Source: Symploca sp. SIO1C2 (GTDB taxonomy: Bacteria; Cyanobacteriota; Cyanobacteriia; Cyanobacteriales; Coleofasciculaceae). From it: a stretch of DNA of 64,000 nucleotides. The DNA lies in NCBI GenBank assembly GCA_010672925.1, contig JAAHFP010000014.1, positions 62,001 through 126,000 on the forward strand, in the 5' to 3' direction. Made by a program: the position numbers and the translations under genes. This document shows, piece after piece, positions 44,133 through 52,730 of the stretch (within the stretch, counting starts at the first letter, position 1; each line of letters opens with the position of its first letter). The notes beneath the pieces are model-generated. The model was not told the DNA's origin. It saw only the letters and a program-made list of their open reading frames with translations, and ran no database searches.

Positions 44133-45995
44133 TTATTTATTACTTAAAAAAGTTCCCAATTTCTTAGAGAACTTGTCCAGCACTACCCGATCGCCTCCTT
44201 CTGTTTTAGCCTTACAGAGTGCTTTGTCAGCTGCCTCTACCAGTATTTTGGAGTCAGACTCTGGAGTAGGAACAATACTAGCCACACCTAAACTCAAAGT
44301 AATATACCGCTTCACTGGAGAACTGCAATTAGCTAATTTCAGTCGCTTCACAATTCCCCGCATCTTTTGAGCAATCCAAACTCCTCCAGAAGCATTAGTA
44401 TTAGGTAAAATCACCCCAAATTCCTGTTCACTGTAGCGAGCAACTAAATCGGTTGGTTGCTCAACTGCTTGGCGGATAGCACTGGCAACTTGTCGCAGGC
44501 AATTGTCCCGAACTTGATTACTATGGGTGTCGTTAAGTTCCTGGAAAAAGTCAATATCAGCAACAATTATAGCTAGAGGAGATTTCTCTTGTGCCAGTCT
44601 TTTCCACTCCCAATCTAGATAGTTTTCAAACCAACTACGATTAGCCAGCTGGGTTAAACTATCCATAGAGGCAAGATATTGTAATTGTTGGTTGGCTTGG
44701 TCTAATTTTTGCACTAGTTCGGCTTTTTCAATAGCAGCACCAATTTGGTTAGCTAGCTGTTTGAGGGATTCAATTTGCCACTGTGACCATTGTCTAGGGA
44801 CACTACAATGATGACAAATCAATAGTCCCCACAAATGTTTCCCCGTTAGTAAGGGCACTACTACTTTAGATCTAATACTGAAGAACTCTAGGAAGCGAAG
44901 TTGTCCCTGTTTAAGATCCGCTTTGTAGGTATCCTCAATTACTCTAATTTGTCCGGAGCTATACTGAGAAAGATAATTGGGATCAGCAATCCAAGGATCA
45001 CGTCCCTCCCATCCTAGCAAGCAGAGCAAATCAGAAGCCACTGACTCAGCTACGACTGAACCACTACCATCCGCACTGAAACGATAAATGACGACCTGAT
45101 CATTTTCCAGTAACTGACGCATTTGAGTTACTGTCATGTTCAGAATTTTTTCTAGCTTTAAAGGCTGGCGAAGGCTTTGGGAGAAAGCTGCGACTAACTT
45201 TTCTTGCTGTTCCGATTGCTGCTGAATTTTCTGTGCTTGTTGCTGCTCACTTATATCCTGGAAGACGAGCATACTGCCAATAACTTCACCGTGATTACTT
45301 TTGATGGGGGTAGCTGTACTATTAATCGGTATCTCTTTGCCGTTTTTAGTTTTTAAGAGGTAATTACTTGACAATTTCACTTCAATACCCTTGTGCAGTG
45401 ACTGCATTAGAGGATTCTTGATTTGTGTGTGAGTTTGTGCCTGAATAAAAGTCAGTATTTGCTGAGCATCTATACCTAAAACCTCTGGTAGAGACCAATC
45501 GGTGAGGGATTCAGCAGCCTGATTCATCGACAAAATACGGCCCCGATGGTCAGTCACAATAGTTGCCTCCCCTATACTGATGAGACTGGTAATCATTTGT
45601 TCTTTGATTTCCTGGGAGCGCTTCTCTACCTGATGTCGGCGCAAAGCGATTTCGATAGTTGTCTGTAACTCTCGCTCTTGAAAGGGTTTGACAAGATAGC
45701 CATAGGGGTTGGTACTAATGGCTCGTTGCCAGGTATATTCATCAGCATGAGCTGTCAGATAGATAATCGGAATATCAAAGCGATCGCGGATTTTTCCAGC
45801 AGCGGTAATGCCATCCATCTCATCTTCGAGTTGAATATCCATTAATACCAGATCTGGTTTAATGGCAGCAGGAATTTGAATCGCTTCTGCTCCAGAAGTC
45901 ACATTGGCTACCACTTTATAGCCTAACTGTTCTAGAGTTTCTTGGATATCCCAAGCAACAACGCTTTCGTCTTCGACAATTAATATTTTGATCAT
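44133..45995 (-). CDS. Response regulator with PAS, GAF and degenerate GGDEF domain
   Basis: 620 residues from the ATG at 45995; the frame is open to 46082 but the added part is translated repeat. Receiver at 1-118 (VEDESVVAWDIQETL, Asp in VLMDIQLEDEMDG, KPF), PAS at about 135-255, GAF of the phytochrome-like type at about 280-430 (VVIYRFSADGSGSVVAES, LWGLLICHHCS), and a GGDEF fold at about 455-615 (LDSLTQLANR-like SMDSLTQLANRSWFENYLDW). The signature motif reads SEQEF where active diguanylate cyclases have GG(D/E)EF, and the inhibitory RxxD reads QPTD. So cyclic-di-GMP synthesis is very unlikely. Upstream is a PAS kinase gene on the same strand, 113 bases away; the two are probable partners. 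Confidence 0.92.
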   Translation of the reverse strand: MIKILIVEDESVVAWDIQETLEQLGYKVVANVTSGAEAIQIPAAIKPDLVLMDIQLEDEMDGITAAGKIRDRFDIPIIYLTAHADEYTWQRAISTNPYGYLVKPFQERELQTTIEIALRRHQVEKRSQEIKEQMITSLISIGEATIVTDHRGRILSMNQAAESLTDWSLPEVLGIDAQQILTFIQAQTHTQIKNPLMQSLHKGIEVKLSSNYLLKTKNGKEIPINSTATPIKSNHGEVIGSMLVFQDISEQQQAQKIQQQSEQQEKLVAAFSQSLRQPLKLEKILNMTVTQMRQLLENDQVVIYRFSADGSGSVVAESVASDLLCLLGWEGRDPWIADPNYLSQYSSGQIRVIEDTYKADLKQGQLRFLEFFSIRSKVVVPLLTGKHLWGLLICHHCSVPRQWSQWQIESLKQLANQIGAAIEKAELVQKLDQANQQLQYLASMDSLTQLANRSWFENYLDWEWKRLAQEKSPLAIIVADIDFFQELNDTHSNQVRDNCLRQVASAIRQAVEQPTDLVARYSEQEFGVILPNTNASGGVWIAQKMRGIVKRLKLANCSSPVKRYITLSLGVASIVPTPESDSKILVEAADKALCKAKTEGGDRVVLDKFSKKLGTFLSNK

Positions 45996-46069
45996 GATTT
46001 GAATGGAGAAGGTCGAATTGGGAATTGGGAATTGGGAAGGTCGAAGGTCGAATTGGAAATAGAGGTGAA

Positions 46070-46106
46070 AATTACCTACCACCTACCACCTACCACCTAC
46101 CACCTA
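46070..46106. repeat. ACCTACC heptamer tandem repeat
   Basis: Five units of CCTACCA, ending just before the stop codon of the PAS kinase gene at 46108. Reverse of the array at 1-32. To its left, GGGAATTGGGAATTGGGAA and GGTCGAAGGTCGAATTGG units at 46016-46058. Confidence 0.88.
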
Positions 46107-46107
46107 T

Positions 46108-48462
46108 TTAGCCTGATGCAGTAAATGTAATTTTAAAGATTGTTTCCTCATTTCTGTCAAGCTCAATTTTCCCCTTGAGCTGCTTAACCAAGGTCATAAC
46201 TAGCTTAAATCCCATAGATTGGGATGTTTGTAAATCGAAATCCCTGGGAAGTATATCACCACTATTGCCAACTGTTAAGATGAGTTGATTGTCAGTACTC
46301 GCTTCCAATTTGACAAAAACTTCACCTTCCCTCTGCTGGCGAAAACCATGTTTCAGAGCATTAGTAACTAGCTCATTAATAATCAATCCACAGGGTACAG
46401 CTTGAGCAAGGCTAATGAAAATGTCATGTTCAACAGTAACCTTAAAAGCAATAGCGCCAGACTTGACATTGTAAATCTGAAATAAGTTCCCTGCCAAATT
46501 GCGCACATATTCGGTAAAGTTGATACGGCTAAAGTCCCCAGAGCGATACAAATTCTCATGTACTAGTGCCATAGATTCAACTCGGTTGCGGCACTCTTGC
46601 AAAACTGCCTGGGCTTGAGGATCTTCAACACGATTGGCTTGTAGCCGCAGCAAACTGGCAATAATTTGCAAATTATTTTTTACCCGATGGTGAATTTCTT
46701 TGAGTAGAACTTCCTTTTCTTTGAGGGATGTCCGAATTTGTTCGTCTGAGAGTTTGCGTGCAGTTACATCCTCCGCAATTCCTGCCAGACGGTATACTTG
46801 ACCTTGTTCGTTATAAATAGGAAAGGTGCGCTCGTAGATCCAGCGAATTTCCCTATCTGGTCGCATAATCCGATATTCTTTAGTAATAGACTCCCCCTGC
46901 CGCTGTCGTTCAAAGTCAGCGATCACAGCAGCTCTATCCTCTGGATACACTGCCTCTATCCATTTATAGGGAGCAGCTGGCAAATCCTTGTAAGAGTATC
47001 CCATGATGCGCTCATAGGCAGGACTAACGTAGAGTAGTTGCTCATTATCTAGGGAAAATAACCAGAAGATATCTTCGATATTGTCTGCTAATTGGCGAAA
47101 TAGCTCCTCACTTTCTCTTAATGCCATTGCTGCTTGTCGGCGCTCTGTAACATCTCGCAGAGCCACTACATAGACTAATTCTCCTTGCCAACTCGTTTCC
47201 GCTACTCTCATTTCCCCGATAACTAGTCCTCTTTCGGGGTGATTAATTCCCAACTCTGCTGTTTCTGACACCACAATTGGCTCACCAAAATCGTGATCCA
47301 GCAAATCTTCTGGCTCTTTGCCAAACAACCGAGCTGCTGCGGGGTTAACAAAACGGACTTTGCCTTGAAGGTCTACCAGCAGGATGCCATCGGAGATACT
47401 GTTGACAATTGTGTATAGTCTTCCTTCACTTTCCCATAAAGCACCCTCAATAAACTTGTGTTCAGTAATATCCTGAGCGGTGCTGATAATTTGCTCTGGC
47501 ACACCGTCAGAAGTTCTAGTAAACACCACATTCTGACTACAAAGCCAACGCCAAGAACCGTCACTATGCTGAAGTCGGAATTCCTGTTCAATTACTTCCC
47601 CATCCCTAACTTGAGCAAACCGCTGAGGCAGTAATTGAAATAGAGGTAAATCATCTGGGTGCAATCTCTTCAGAAAAAACTCAGCCTCTAGTTCTGGAGG
47701 TGATTCAGAAGCAGAGCCCAAAATCTGAAAAATTTGACGATTCATGTAGATACTGTACTCAGCAATCAAGTCGTAAATATACAACAGCTGTGGCATAGTA
47801 TCAGCAATGCGCTGCACCAACAGCTGGTTATTACGTAGTGCCTCTTTTGTCTTTTTGCGCCCAGTAATATCGGTATAATATCCAATATGACCCCCAGCAT
47901 AAACTCCGGAACTAATTGACTGACTCCGGAATTCTAACCAGCGCTCGGAGCGTCTATCTCCTGGAATAATGTGGTATTCAAAATTATCAACATAGCTGTT
48001 ATGGTCATAAGTGCCTAGCATCCTAGCAGCAACAGCTTCTGGCTCTGCAAAAATCTGCTGAAGTTGCTCACGAATTAGTTCCCTTTGATCTCTGCCAAGG
48101 ATATCTTTCCTTGGTAAACCCCAGAATCTCTCTAACGCCTGATTAATCCAAACAATTCGGAAGTTGGCATCTAAGATTAAGATACCAACCTCCAAAGAAT
48201 CCAGTACATTCTTAACTAAGGCAGTGTCTGTCTGTTGGTGCTCTTGCACCTCTGTTTGCAATTGGGCATGGGAATATTCTAGATCAGCTAATCTTTCTAT
48301 TTTGATGCTAGCTACTCGGTGAGCTGTTTCCATCCCTTGCAAGCTGTCATGGAGATCTTCAAAAGCTTCTCTTAGCCATTGAGATTGTTCGGGAGTTTGA
48401 GGTAATTCGTTGACTCTTTGCTGTAGTACACTTAAGCGATCGCGCCATTTGTCATTTGTCAT
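46108..48462 (-). CDS. Multi-PAS sensor histidine kinase, HisKA_2 type
   Basis: 784 residues, no membrane helix. An N-terminal coiled region (1-80) is followed by four PAS/PAC domains (about 85-205, 210-335, 340-450, 455-575), for example NVLDSLEVGILILDANFRIV and the PAC segment with WLEFRSQSISSGVYAGGHIG. The kinase core is of the HisKA_2/HWE-like group: KEIHHRVKNNLQIIASLLRL with the phospho-acceptor His, then LIINELVTNALKHGF (N box) and DLQTSQSMGFKLVMTLVKQL. Such kinases often respond to light or oxygen through PAS. The probable partner is the REC-PAS-GAF-GGDEF protein downstream. The ATG sits in a CAAATGACAAATGAC repeat, giving MTND at the N-terminus. Confidence 0.93.
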   Translation of the reverse strand: MTNDKWRDRLSVLQQRVNELPQTPEQSQWLREAFEDLHDSLQGMETAHRVASIKIERLADLEYSHAQLQTEVQEHQQTDTALVKNVLDSLEVGILILDANFRIVWINQALERFWGLPRKDILGRDQRELIREQLQQIFAEPEAVAARMLGTYDHNSYVDNFEYHIIPGDRRSERWLEFRSQSISSGVYAGGHIGYYTDITGRKKTKEALRNNQLLVQRIADTMPQLLYIYDLIAEYSIYMNRQIFQILGSASESPPELEAEFFLKRLHPDDLPLFQLLPQRFAQVRDGEVIEQEFRLQHSDGSWRWLCSQNVVFTRTSDGVPEQIISTAQDITEHKFIEGALWESEGRLYTIVNSISDGILLVDLQGKVRFVNPAAARLFGKEPEDLLDHDFGEPIVVSETAELGINHPERGLVIGEMRVAETSWQGELVYVVALRDVTERRQAAMALRESEELFRQLADNIEDIFWLFSLDNEQLLYVSPAYERIMGYSYKDLPAAPYKWIEAVYPEDRAAVIADFERQRQGESITKEYRIMRPDREIRWIYERTFPIYNEQGQVYRLAGIAEDVTARKLSDEQIRTSLKEKEVLLKEIHHRVKNNLQIIASLLRLQANRVEDPQAQAVLQECRNRVESMALVHENLYRSGDFSRINFTEYVRNLAGNLFQIYNVKSGAIAFKVTVEHDIFISLAQAVPCGLIINELVTNALKHGFRQQREGEVFVKLEASTDNQLILTVGNSGDILPRDFDLQTSQSMGFKLVMTLVKQLKGKIELDRNEETIFKITFTASG

Positions 48463-48783
48463 TTGTTGTTTGTTGTTTATTGTTTTGCCGGACTCCGTCC
48501 CGCTGCACTCTCACGTTAGCGAAGCGGCACGTAAGCGCAGTGTAGCGCTAGTTTCTACGCTTTGCTGCGACAGATCTGAGCGCAAGCATCTCCGTTGGGT
48601 ATTGCTTTGCAAATGCTCACTATACTCCGCAAAGGGTATTGAAGAAAAAATTAAATATAAACATGACACAAGACAATTAACAATCTAACTAATTATCATT
48701 GATAGCCAAAACTAGAAAATATAACTTCAGAATAAATAAATAATTTATCACTCAACCTAGAAGCGAAATCTTTAACGTATTTT
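48463..48783. other. Intergenic region between divergent kinase and CHAT genes
   Basis: Begins with TTTGTCATTTGTTG repeat units (48448-48487) that include the kinase start. Then GGACTCCGTCC...CTCTCACGTTAGCG, repeated at 51.57-51.6 kb, and a GCGAAGCGGCACGTAAGCG stretch. The last 120 bases are AT-rich and should hold the CHAT gene promoter. No gene seen. Confidence 0.55.
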
Positions 48784-51516
48784 ATGCATATTACCCAAAT
48801 CCGTATTGTTACCATGATTACTACCATTGCTATCCTCAGTTTTGGTAACTTGGGCTTGCTTGTTAACCGCAACTGTCCACGAACAGACACTAAGCAATCA
48901 GATCTTATTTGCCAATCTTCCTGGTTCAAGTTTGCTAGCATCTTAGGACTAGATCCTACAGCAGTCGCTGCTCCCAGCAGCCCAACGGAAACTGTCTCAA
49001 CATCTGAGCCACAGTTACTCACTATCTATGAACCAATCCATAATTTTGAGTGGGAGGGAATGTTTGTCAGTCCCCAAGGTATTGCCTACTTTGCGGAAGA
49101 AGTTGCCCCAGACTGGTTAACAACTAATGAATTAGCAGTAGAGTTTGCTAGAAGCAATAGAGACCGTCAAGCCGAGGCAAAAGCTCTGTTTGAGCTGGGT
49201 TTAGCTAACCATGTTAGGGGTGGCTTTTTTGACAGAGCAATTGACTACTATCAACAAAGTTTAGCCATTGCTAAAGAAACTAGCGATCGCGACTTAGAAG
49301 TACTTCTGCTGGGCAATTTGGGATTAGCATACCTGCAAAGTGGTTACTATTACATTGAACCATTTAACTATTTACAGGAATATTTTAATTATACCTGGCA
49401 TAAAGCTTATTATTACCAAGGAGGCGATCCGAAATTAGGAGGGATAGCTCTAGGAAATCTGGGTAATGCTTATTATGGTGCAGACCTTTATGCTCAAGCT
49501 ATTGTTACTCATCAGCGACGTTTAGAACTCTCTCAAGAGCTTAAAGACCGCCAAGGAGAAGCCAAGGCTTTAGGAGATTTTGGTCTGGTTTATCATGCCT
49601 TAGGAGAACATGACCAAGCTATTAATTATCATCAGCAGAGATTAGCCATCTCACAAGCAATTCAAGACCGCCAAGGAGAAGGGCAAGCTCTCTCTAATTT
49701 AGGGATAGTTTACCATACATTAGGAGACTATCACCAAGCGATTGAATACCAACAGCAGTATTTAGCGATCTCCCGAGTTCGCCAAAATCCCCTAGAAGAA
49801 ATTCAGGCTTTAGGTAACTTAGCAGGTGCTTACTACTTCCTGGGAGATTATAACCGAGCGATCGCACTGTATGAGCAGGCTTTAGCAGTAGCTTATGAAA
49901 TTCGTGAGTCCCAAATGGCGAATAAGATTCGGGGTAATCTCGGACTTGTCTATTTTCAACAGGGAGATTTAGAGCAAGCAGATCAGCTATATCAAAGTTT
50001 CTTTACCTCTGCCTCCTCTAGCAATAACCGCCGAGGAGAAGCGATCGCGCTCAATAATAAAGCAATTGTTAAATTTGCCTCTGGCAAAGTATCAGACGCC
50101 ATTGGTATGCTACAAAAATCTATTCAGCTTTTGGCATCTCTCAGAACCAGATTGGGCAACAATGATGCCTACAAAGTATCAATTTTTGAAACACAAAATA
50201 CTCCTTATATTAACTTACAAAAAATTTTTATTGATCGAGAGCAACCTGAAGCGGCTTTGGCAGTTGCTGAGCAAGGTAGAGCTCGTGCTTTGGTTGAGCT
50301 TTTATCTCAGGGTTTATCTTCTGGGCAAACTGGAGAACCTCTGATTACTCCACCCAATGTTGAAGAAATTAGACTCATTGCGAAAGCTCACCAGGCGACA
50401 ATCGTTGCCTATTCAATTATTGCGGAAAACTTCAAAGAAGAGAATAGACTACAAACCAAGGAATCAACTTTGTTAATTTGGGTAGTTCAACCATCTGGGA
50501 AAGTTGCCTTGCGCCAAGTAGATTTAAGCTCTCTAGGGGACAAACAACCAAATTCTTTGGAAAAGTTGGTTCTCAGTAGTCGTGATTCAATTGGTGTCAG
50601 AGGCATCGTAGTGGTTGAAGCTGCGCAACCAGGAAATCAATTGCCACAGGAAACTAACTCTATTAAACGTCTACAGCAACTTCATCAACTGCTGATTGAA
50701 CCGATTGCTGAGCTGTTACCAAAAAACCCTAACGAGCATGTGATCTTTATCCCTCAGGGTGAGTTATTCCTCGTTCCTTTCCCTGCACTTCAGGACAATT
50801 CAGGTAAATATTTAATTGAAAAACACACTATTCTCACTGCACCTTCTATTCAAGTACTAGATTTAACCCGTAAGCAAAGGAACAGGATTGGAGATGAAGG
50901 CTCCCAGGCTTTAGTCGTAGGCAATCCTACCATGCCTGCTGTGTCCCTCTTTCCAGGCAAGCCGCTACAACAATTATCCTCCTTGCCTGGTGCTCAAAGA
51001 GAAGCAAAAGCGATCGCACCTTTATTAAATACCCAACCCCTCATCGGTAAGCAAGCTACTGAAACTAAGATTAAGCAGCAGTTAGGTAAAGCCAGCATTA
51101 TTCACCTGGCAACTCACGGTTTATTAGATGAGATTAGGGGATTAGGAAGTGCCATTGCTTTAACCCCATCTGAGCAAGACGATGGCTTACTCACCGCAGA
51201 AGAAATCCTTGACTTGCAATTGAATGCCCAATTACTGGTTTTGAGTGCCTGTGATACAGGTAGAGGTAGAATTACAGGAGATGGGGTAGTTGGGTTATCT
51301 CGCTCCTTTATTAGTGCTGGTGTACCGAGTGTGATCGTTTCCTTGTGGCAAGTACCAGACGGTCCCACTGCCTCCCTAATGACTCAGTTTTATCAAAGTC
51401 TCTCATCCAACCCAGATAAAGCCCAAGCCTTACGCAGTGCAATGTTGGCAACAATGAAGCAACATCCAGATCCAAAAGATTGGGCAGCTTTTACACTAAT
51501 TGGGGAAGCGGATTGA
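48784..51516 (+). CDS. TPR-CHAT caspase-like protein
   Basis: 910 residues. It opens with a hydrophobic helix (about 12-30, TMITTIAILSFGNLGLLV) that may be a signal anchor. Residues about 125-430 hold at least seven TPR-type repeats (AKALFELGLANHVRGGFFDR, ALGDFGLVYHALGEHDQAI, ALSNLGIVYHTLGDYHQAI, ALGNLAGAYYFLGDYNRAI and others), many with a DRQGE spacer. The C-terminal CHAT domain (about 620-908) has the caspase-type dyad: His in IIHLATHGLLDE and Cys in LVLSACDTGRG, followed by GDGVVGLSRSFISAGVPSVI and SLWQVPD. CHAT proteases take part in regulated cleavage in bacteria. The target is unknown. No partner such as a gasdermin or Csx30-like gene is next to it. Confidence 0.94.
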   Translation: MHITQIRIVTMITTIAILSFGNLGLLVNRNCPRTDTKQSDLICQSSWFKFASILGLDPTAVAAPSSPTETVSTSEPQLLTIYEPIHNFEWEGMFVSPQGIAYFAEEVAPDWLTTNELAVEFARSNRDRQAEAKALFELGLANHVRGGFFDRAIDYYQQSLAIAKETSDRDLEVLLLGNLGLAYLQSGYYYIEPFNYLQEYFNYTWHKAYYYQGGDPKLGGIALGNLGNAYYGADLYAQAIVTHQRRLELSQELKDRQGEAKALGDFGLVYHALGEHDQAINYHQQRLAISQAIQDRQGEGQALSNLGIVYHTLGDYHQAIEYQQQYLAISRVRQNPLEEIQALGNLAGAYYFLGDYNRAIALYEQALAVAYEIRESQMANKIRGNLGLVYFQQGDLEQADQLYQSFFTSASSSNNRRGEAIALNNKAIVKFASGKVSDAIGMLQKSIQLLASLRTRLGNNDAYKVSIFETQNTPYINLQKIFIDREQPEAALAVAEQGRARALVELLSQGLSSGQTGEPLITPPNVEEIRLIAKAHQATIVAYSIIAENFKEENRLQTKESTLLIWVVQPSGKVALRQVDLSSLGDKQPNSLEKLVLSSRDSIGVRGIVVVEAAQPGNQLPQETNSIKRLQQLHQLLIEPIAELLPKNPNEHVIFIPQGELFLVPFPALQDNSGKYLIEKHTILTAPSIQVLDLTRKQRNRIGDEGSQALVVGNPTMPAVSLFPGKPLQQLSSLPGAQREAKAIAPLLNTQPLIGKQATETKIKQQLGKASIIHLATHGLLDEIRGLGSAIALTPSEQDDGLLTAEEILDLQLNAQLLVLSACDTGRGRITGDGVVGLSRSFISAGVPSVIVSLWQVPDGPTASLMTQFYQSLSSNPDKAQALRSAMLATMKQHPDPKDWAAFTLIGEAD

Positions 51517-51810
51517 GAATTGTTATTTGTCGTTTGTTATTTGTTGTTTGTTGTTTGTTGTTTGGCCGGACTCCGTCCCCCTGCGCTCTCACGTTAGCGT
51601 CTACACTTTGCTCACCATGCTCCGAAAGGGAATTGGCGAGTTTCAATATCTTCTATTTTGTCTCCTTCAGCTTCCCCTGCTCCCTCAGCTCCCTCAGCTC
51701 CCCACACTCCCCCCTTGAGCTTGTTCCCAGTGGGCTGATGGTGTATGATCACAATCGCTCCTTGGAGTAATTGGAGATTTCAATACTGCTGGCAAATCGG
51801 GTTTAGATAT
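51517..51810. other. Intergenic region with tandem repeats
   Basis: TTATTTGTCGTTTGTTATTTG and TTGTTTG units at 51523-51563 (split across two halves), then GGACTCCGTCC...TCACGTTAGCG shared with 48.49 kb, then CAGCTCCCT units at 51676-51705. No gene seen. Confidence 0.6.
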
Positions 51811-52128
51811 ATGGCAAAGTATTTTTTAATCGAATCAAGGAGCCCCTTTGATTCAACCCAAGTAAGTCAGAATTATCAGTTGGCATCGGATTTAGCCAAT
51901 GCAGGCAATGAAACCACCTTGTTTCTAGTGGAAAACGGTGTATTAGCGGCTCGTGCTGCGGCAGTTTATGGTTTAGCCAATCTCAACGCTGTCAATGTAT
52001 TGGCAGATGATTTTTCTTTAAGAGAGCGCAGTATCTCTGAAACTGAACTGAAAGATGGTGTGCAAGTAGCAAGCATTGGTGCAGTCATTGAGGCGATGGC
52101 GCAAGGACAAAAAACAATTTGGCTGTGA
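51811..52128 (+). CDS. DsrE-family protein 1
   Basis: 105 residues. The DsrE/TusD-like fold is suggested by YFLIESRSPFDSTQVSQNYQ, then LASDLANAGNETTLFLVENG and a C-terminal QVASIGAVIEAMAQGQKTIW. There is no cysteine at the C-terminus; the family's acting Cys is absent here, so it is probably the structural partner of gene 2. 21 bases before the next gene, same strand; first of three DsrE-type genes. The overall set resembles dsrEFH/tusBCD, sulfur-transfer trimers, but the cyanobacterial role is not established. Confidence 0.78.
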   Translation: MAKYFLIESRSPFDSTQVSQNYQLASDLANAGNETTLFLVENGVLAARAAAVYGLANLNAVNVLADDFSLRERSISETELKDGVQVASIGAVIEAMAQGQKTIWL

Positions 52129-52149
52129 TGTTGAGTTCACCAGAGAATA

Positions 52150-52560
52150 ATGAGTACCAAAACCTTAACCTTTTCCATTATGGATGGTCCCTTTGAGCAA
52201 GCAAGGACTACCACAGCGTTTCGGATGATTCATGAGGCAATCTCAAGGGGTTACAATGTGAATGTTTTTGCTTATGAAGGTGCAGTATCTTTAGCCTTTG
52301 CTCAGCAAAAACCCCACGCCAATGCGGTTCATGGTAGAAGCGTGGAAGAAGAAGATCATCCTTTAACTAAAGATTGGATTGCTGCACTTCAAGAAAAAGC
52401 AAAAGCCAATGGATGTAAATTAGATTGGATCAATTGCGGACTTTGTGTAGATGAGCGAGGGGTTAACGATGCCATTAGTGGCTGTCGTCGTGGTAAGCCT
52501 AGTGACTTATGGCAATGGGCAAATGAATCGGATGGAACTTTAATTATTGCGACAAGGTAA
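52150..52560 (+). CDS. DsrE-family protein 2 (with conserved cysteines)
   Basis: 136 residues. MSTKTLTFSIMDGPFEQART, RMIHEAISRGYNVNVFAYEG (the a/b DsrE core), and INCGLCVDERGVNDAISGCR, which places Cys residues where TusD/DsrE carries its persulfide Cys. End DGTLIIATR. This is the most likely sulfur-carrying subunit of the three. Translationally close to gene 1. Gene 3 is separated from it by the tnpB element, with 1,448 bases between the stop and the next start. Confidence 0.82.
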   Translation: MSTKTLTFSIMDGPFEQARTTTAFRMIHEAISRGYNVNVFAYEGAVSLAFAQQKPHANAVHGRSVEEEDHPLTKDWIAALQEKAKANGCKLDWINCGLCVDERGVNDAISGCRRGKPSDLWQWANESDGTLIIATR

Positions 52561-52649
52561 TTCCGATGACACAATTTCACCACCAGGTGATAAAAGTATA
52601 CTCTTTCCCATGCCCCATTCCCTATTCCCTACTTAAAAGTCAAGAAGGA

Positions 52650-52730
52650 CATATCATTGACATCCTCCCATCGCTAAAAGCGTTCGCGTAGCGTCTCGTA
52701 GAGAGGGATTCCTAAGACTCACGACTTAGG
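52650..52730 (-). ncRNA. Candidate omega RNA / right-end structure of the tnpB element
   Basis: TnpB nucleases use a guide RNA derived from the tnpB 3' end and the element's end. Here the minus strand after the stop shows CCTAAGTCGTGAGTCTTAGG (a hairpin), then CTCTCTACGAGACGCTACGC and the CGCTTTTAGCG hairpin. Any guide would be the sequence beyond the element end at about 52640-52655. Inferred from family knowledge. Confidence 0.5.

Noticed and set aside
45996-46082. N-terminal extension of the REC-GAF-GGDEF protein
   Set aside because: The 29 added residues are translated GGGAATT/GGTCGAA repeats; the receiver starts at MIKILIVEDE.
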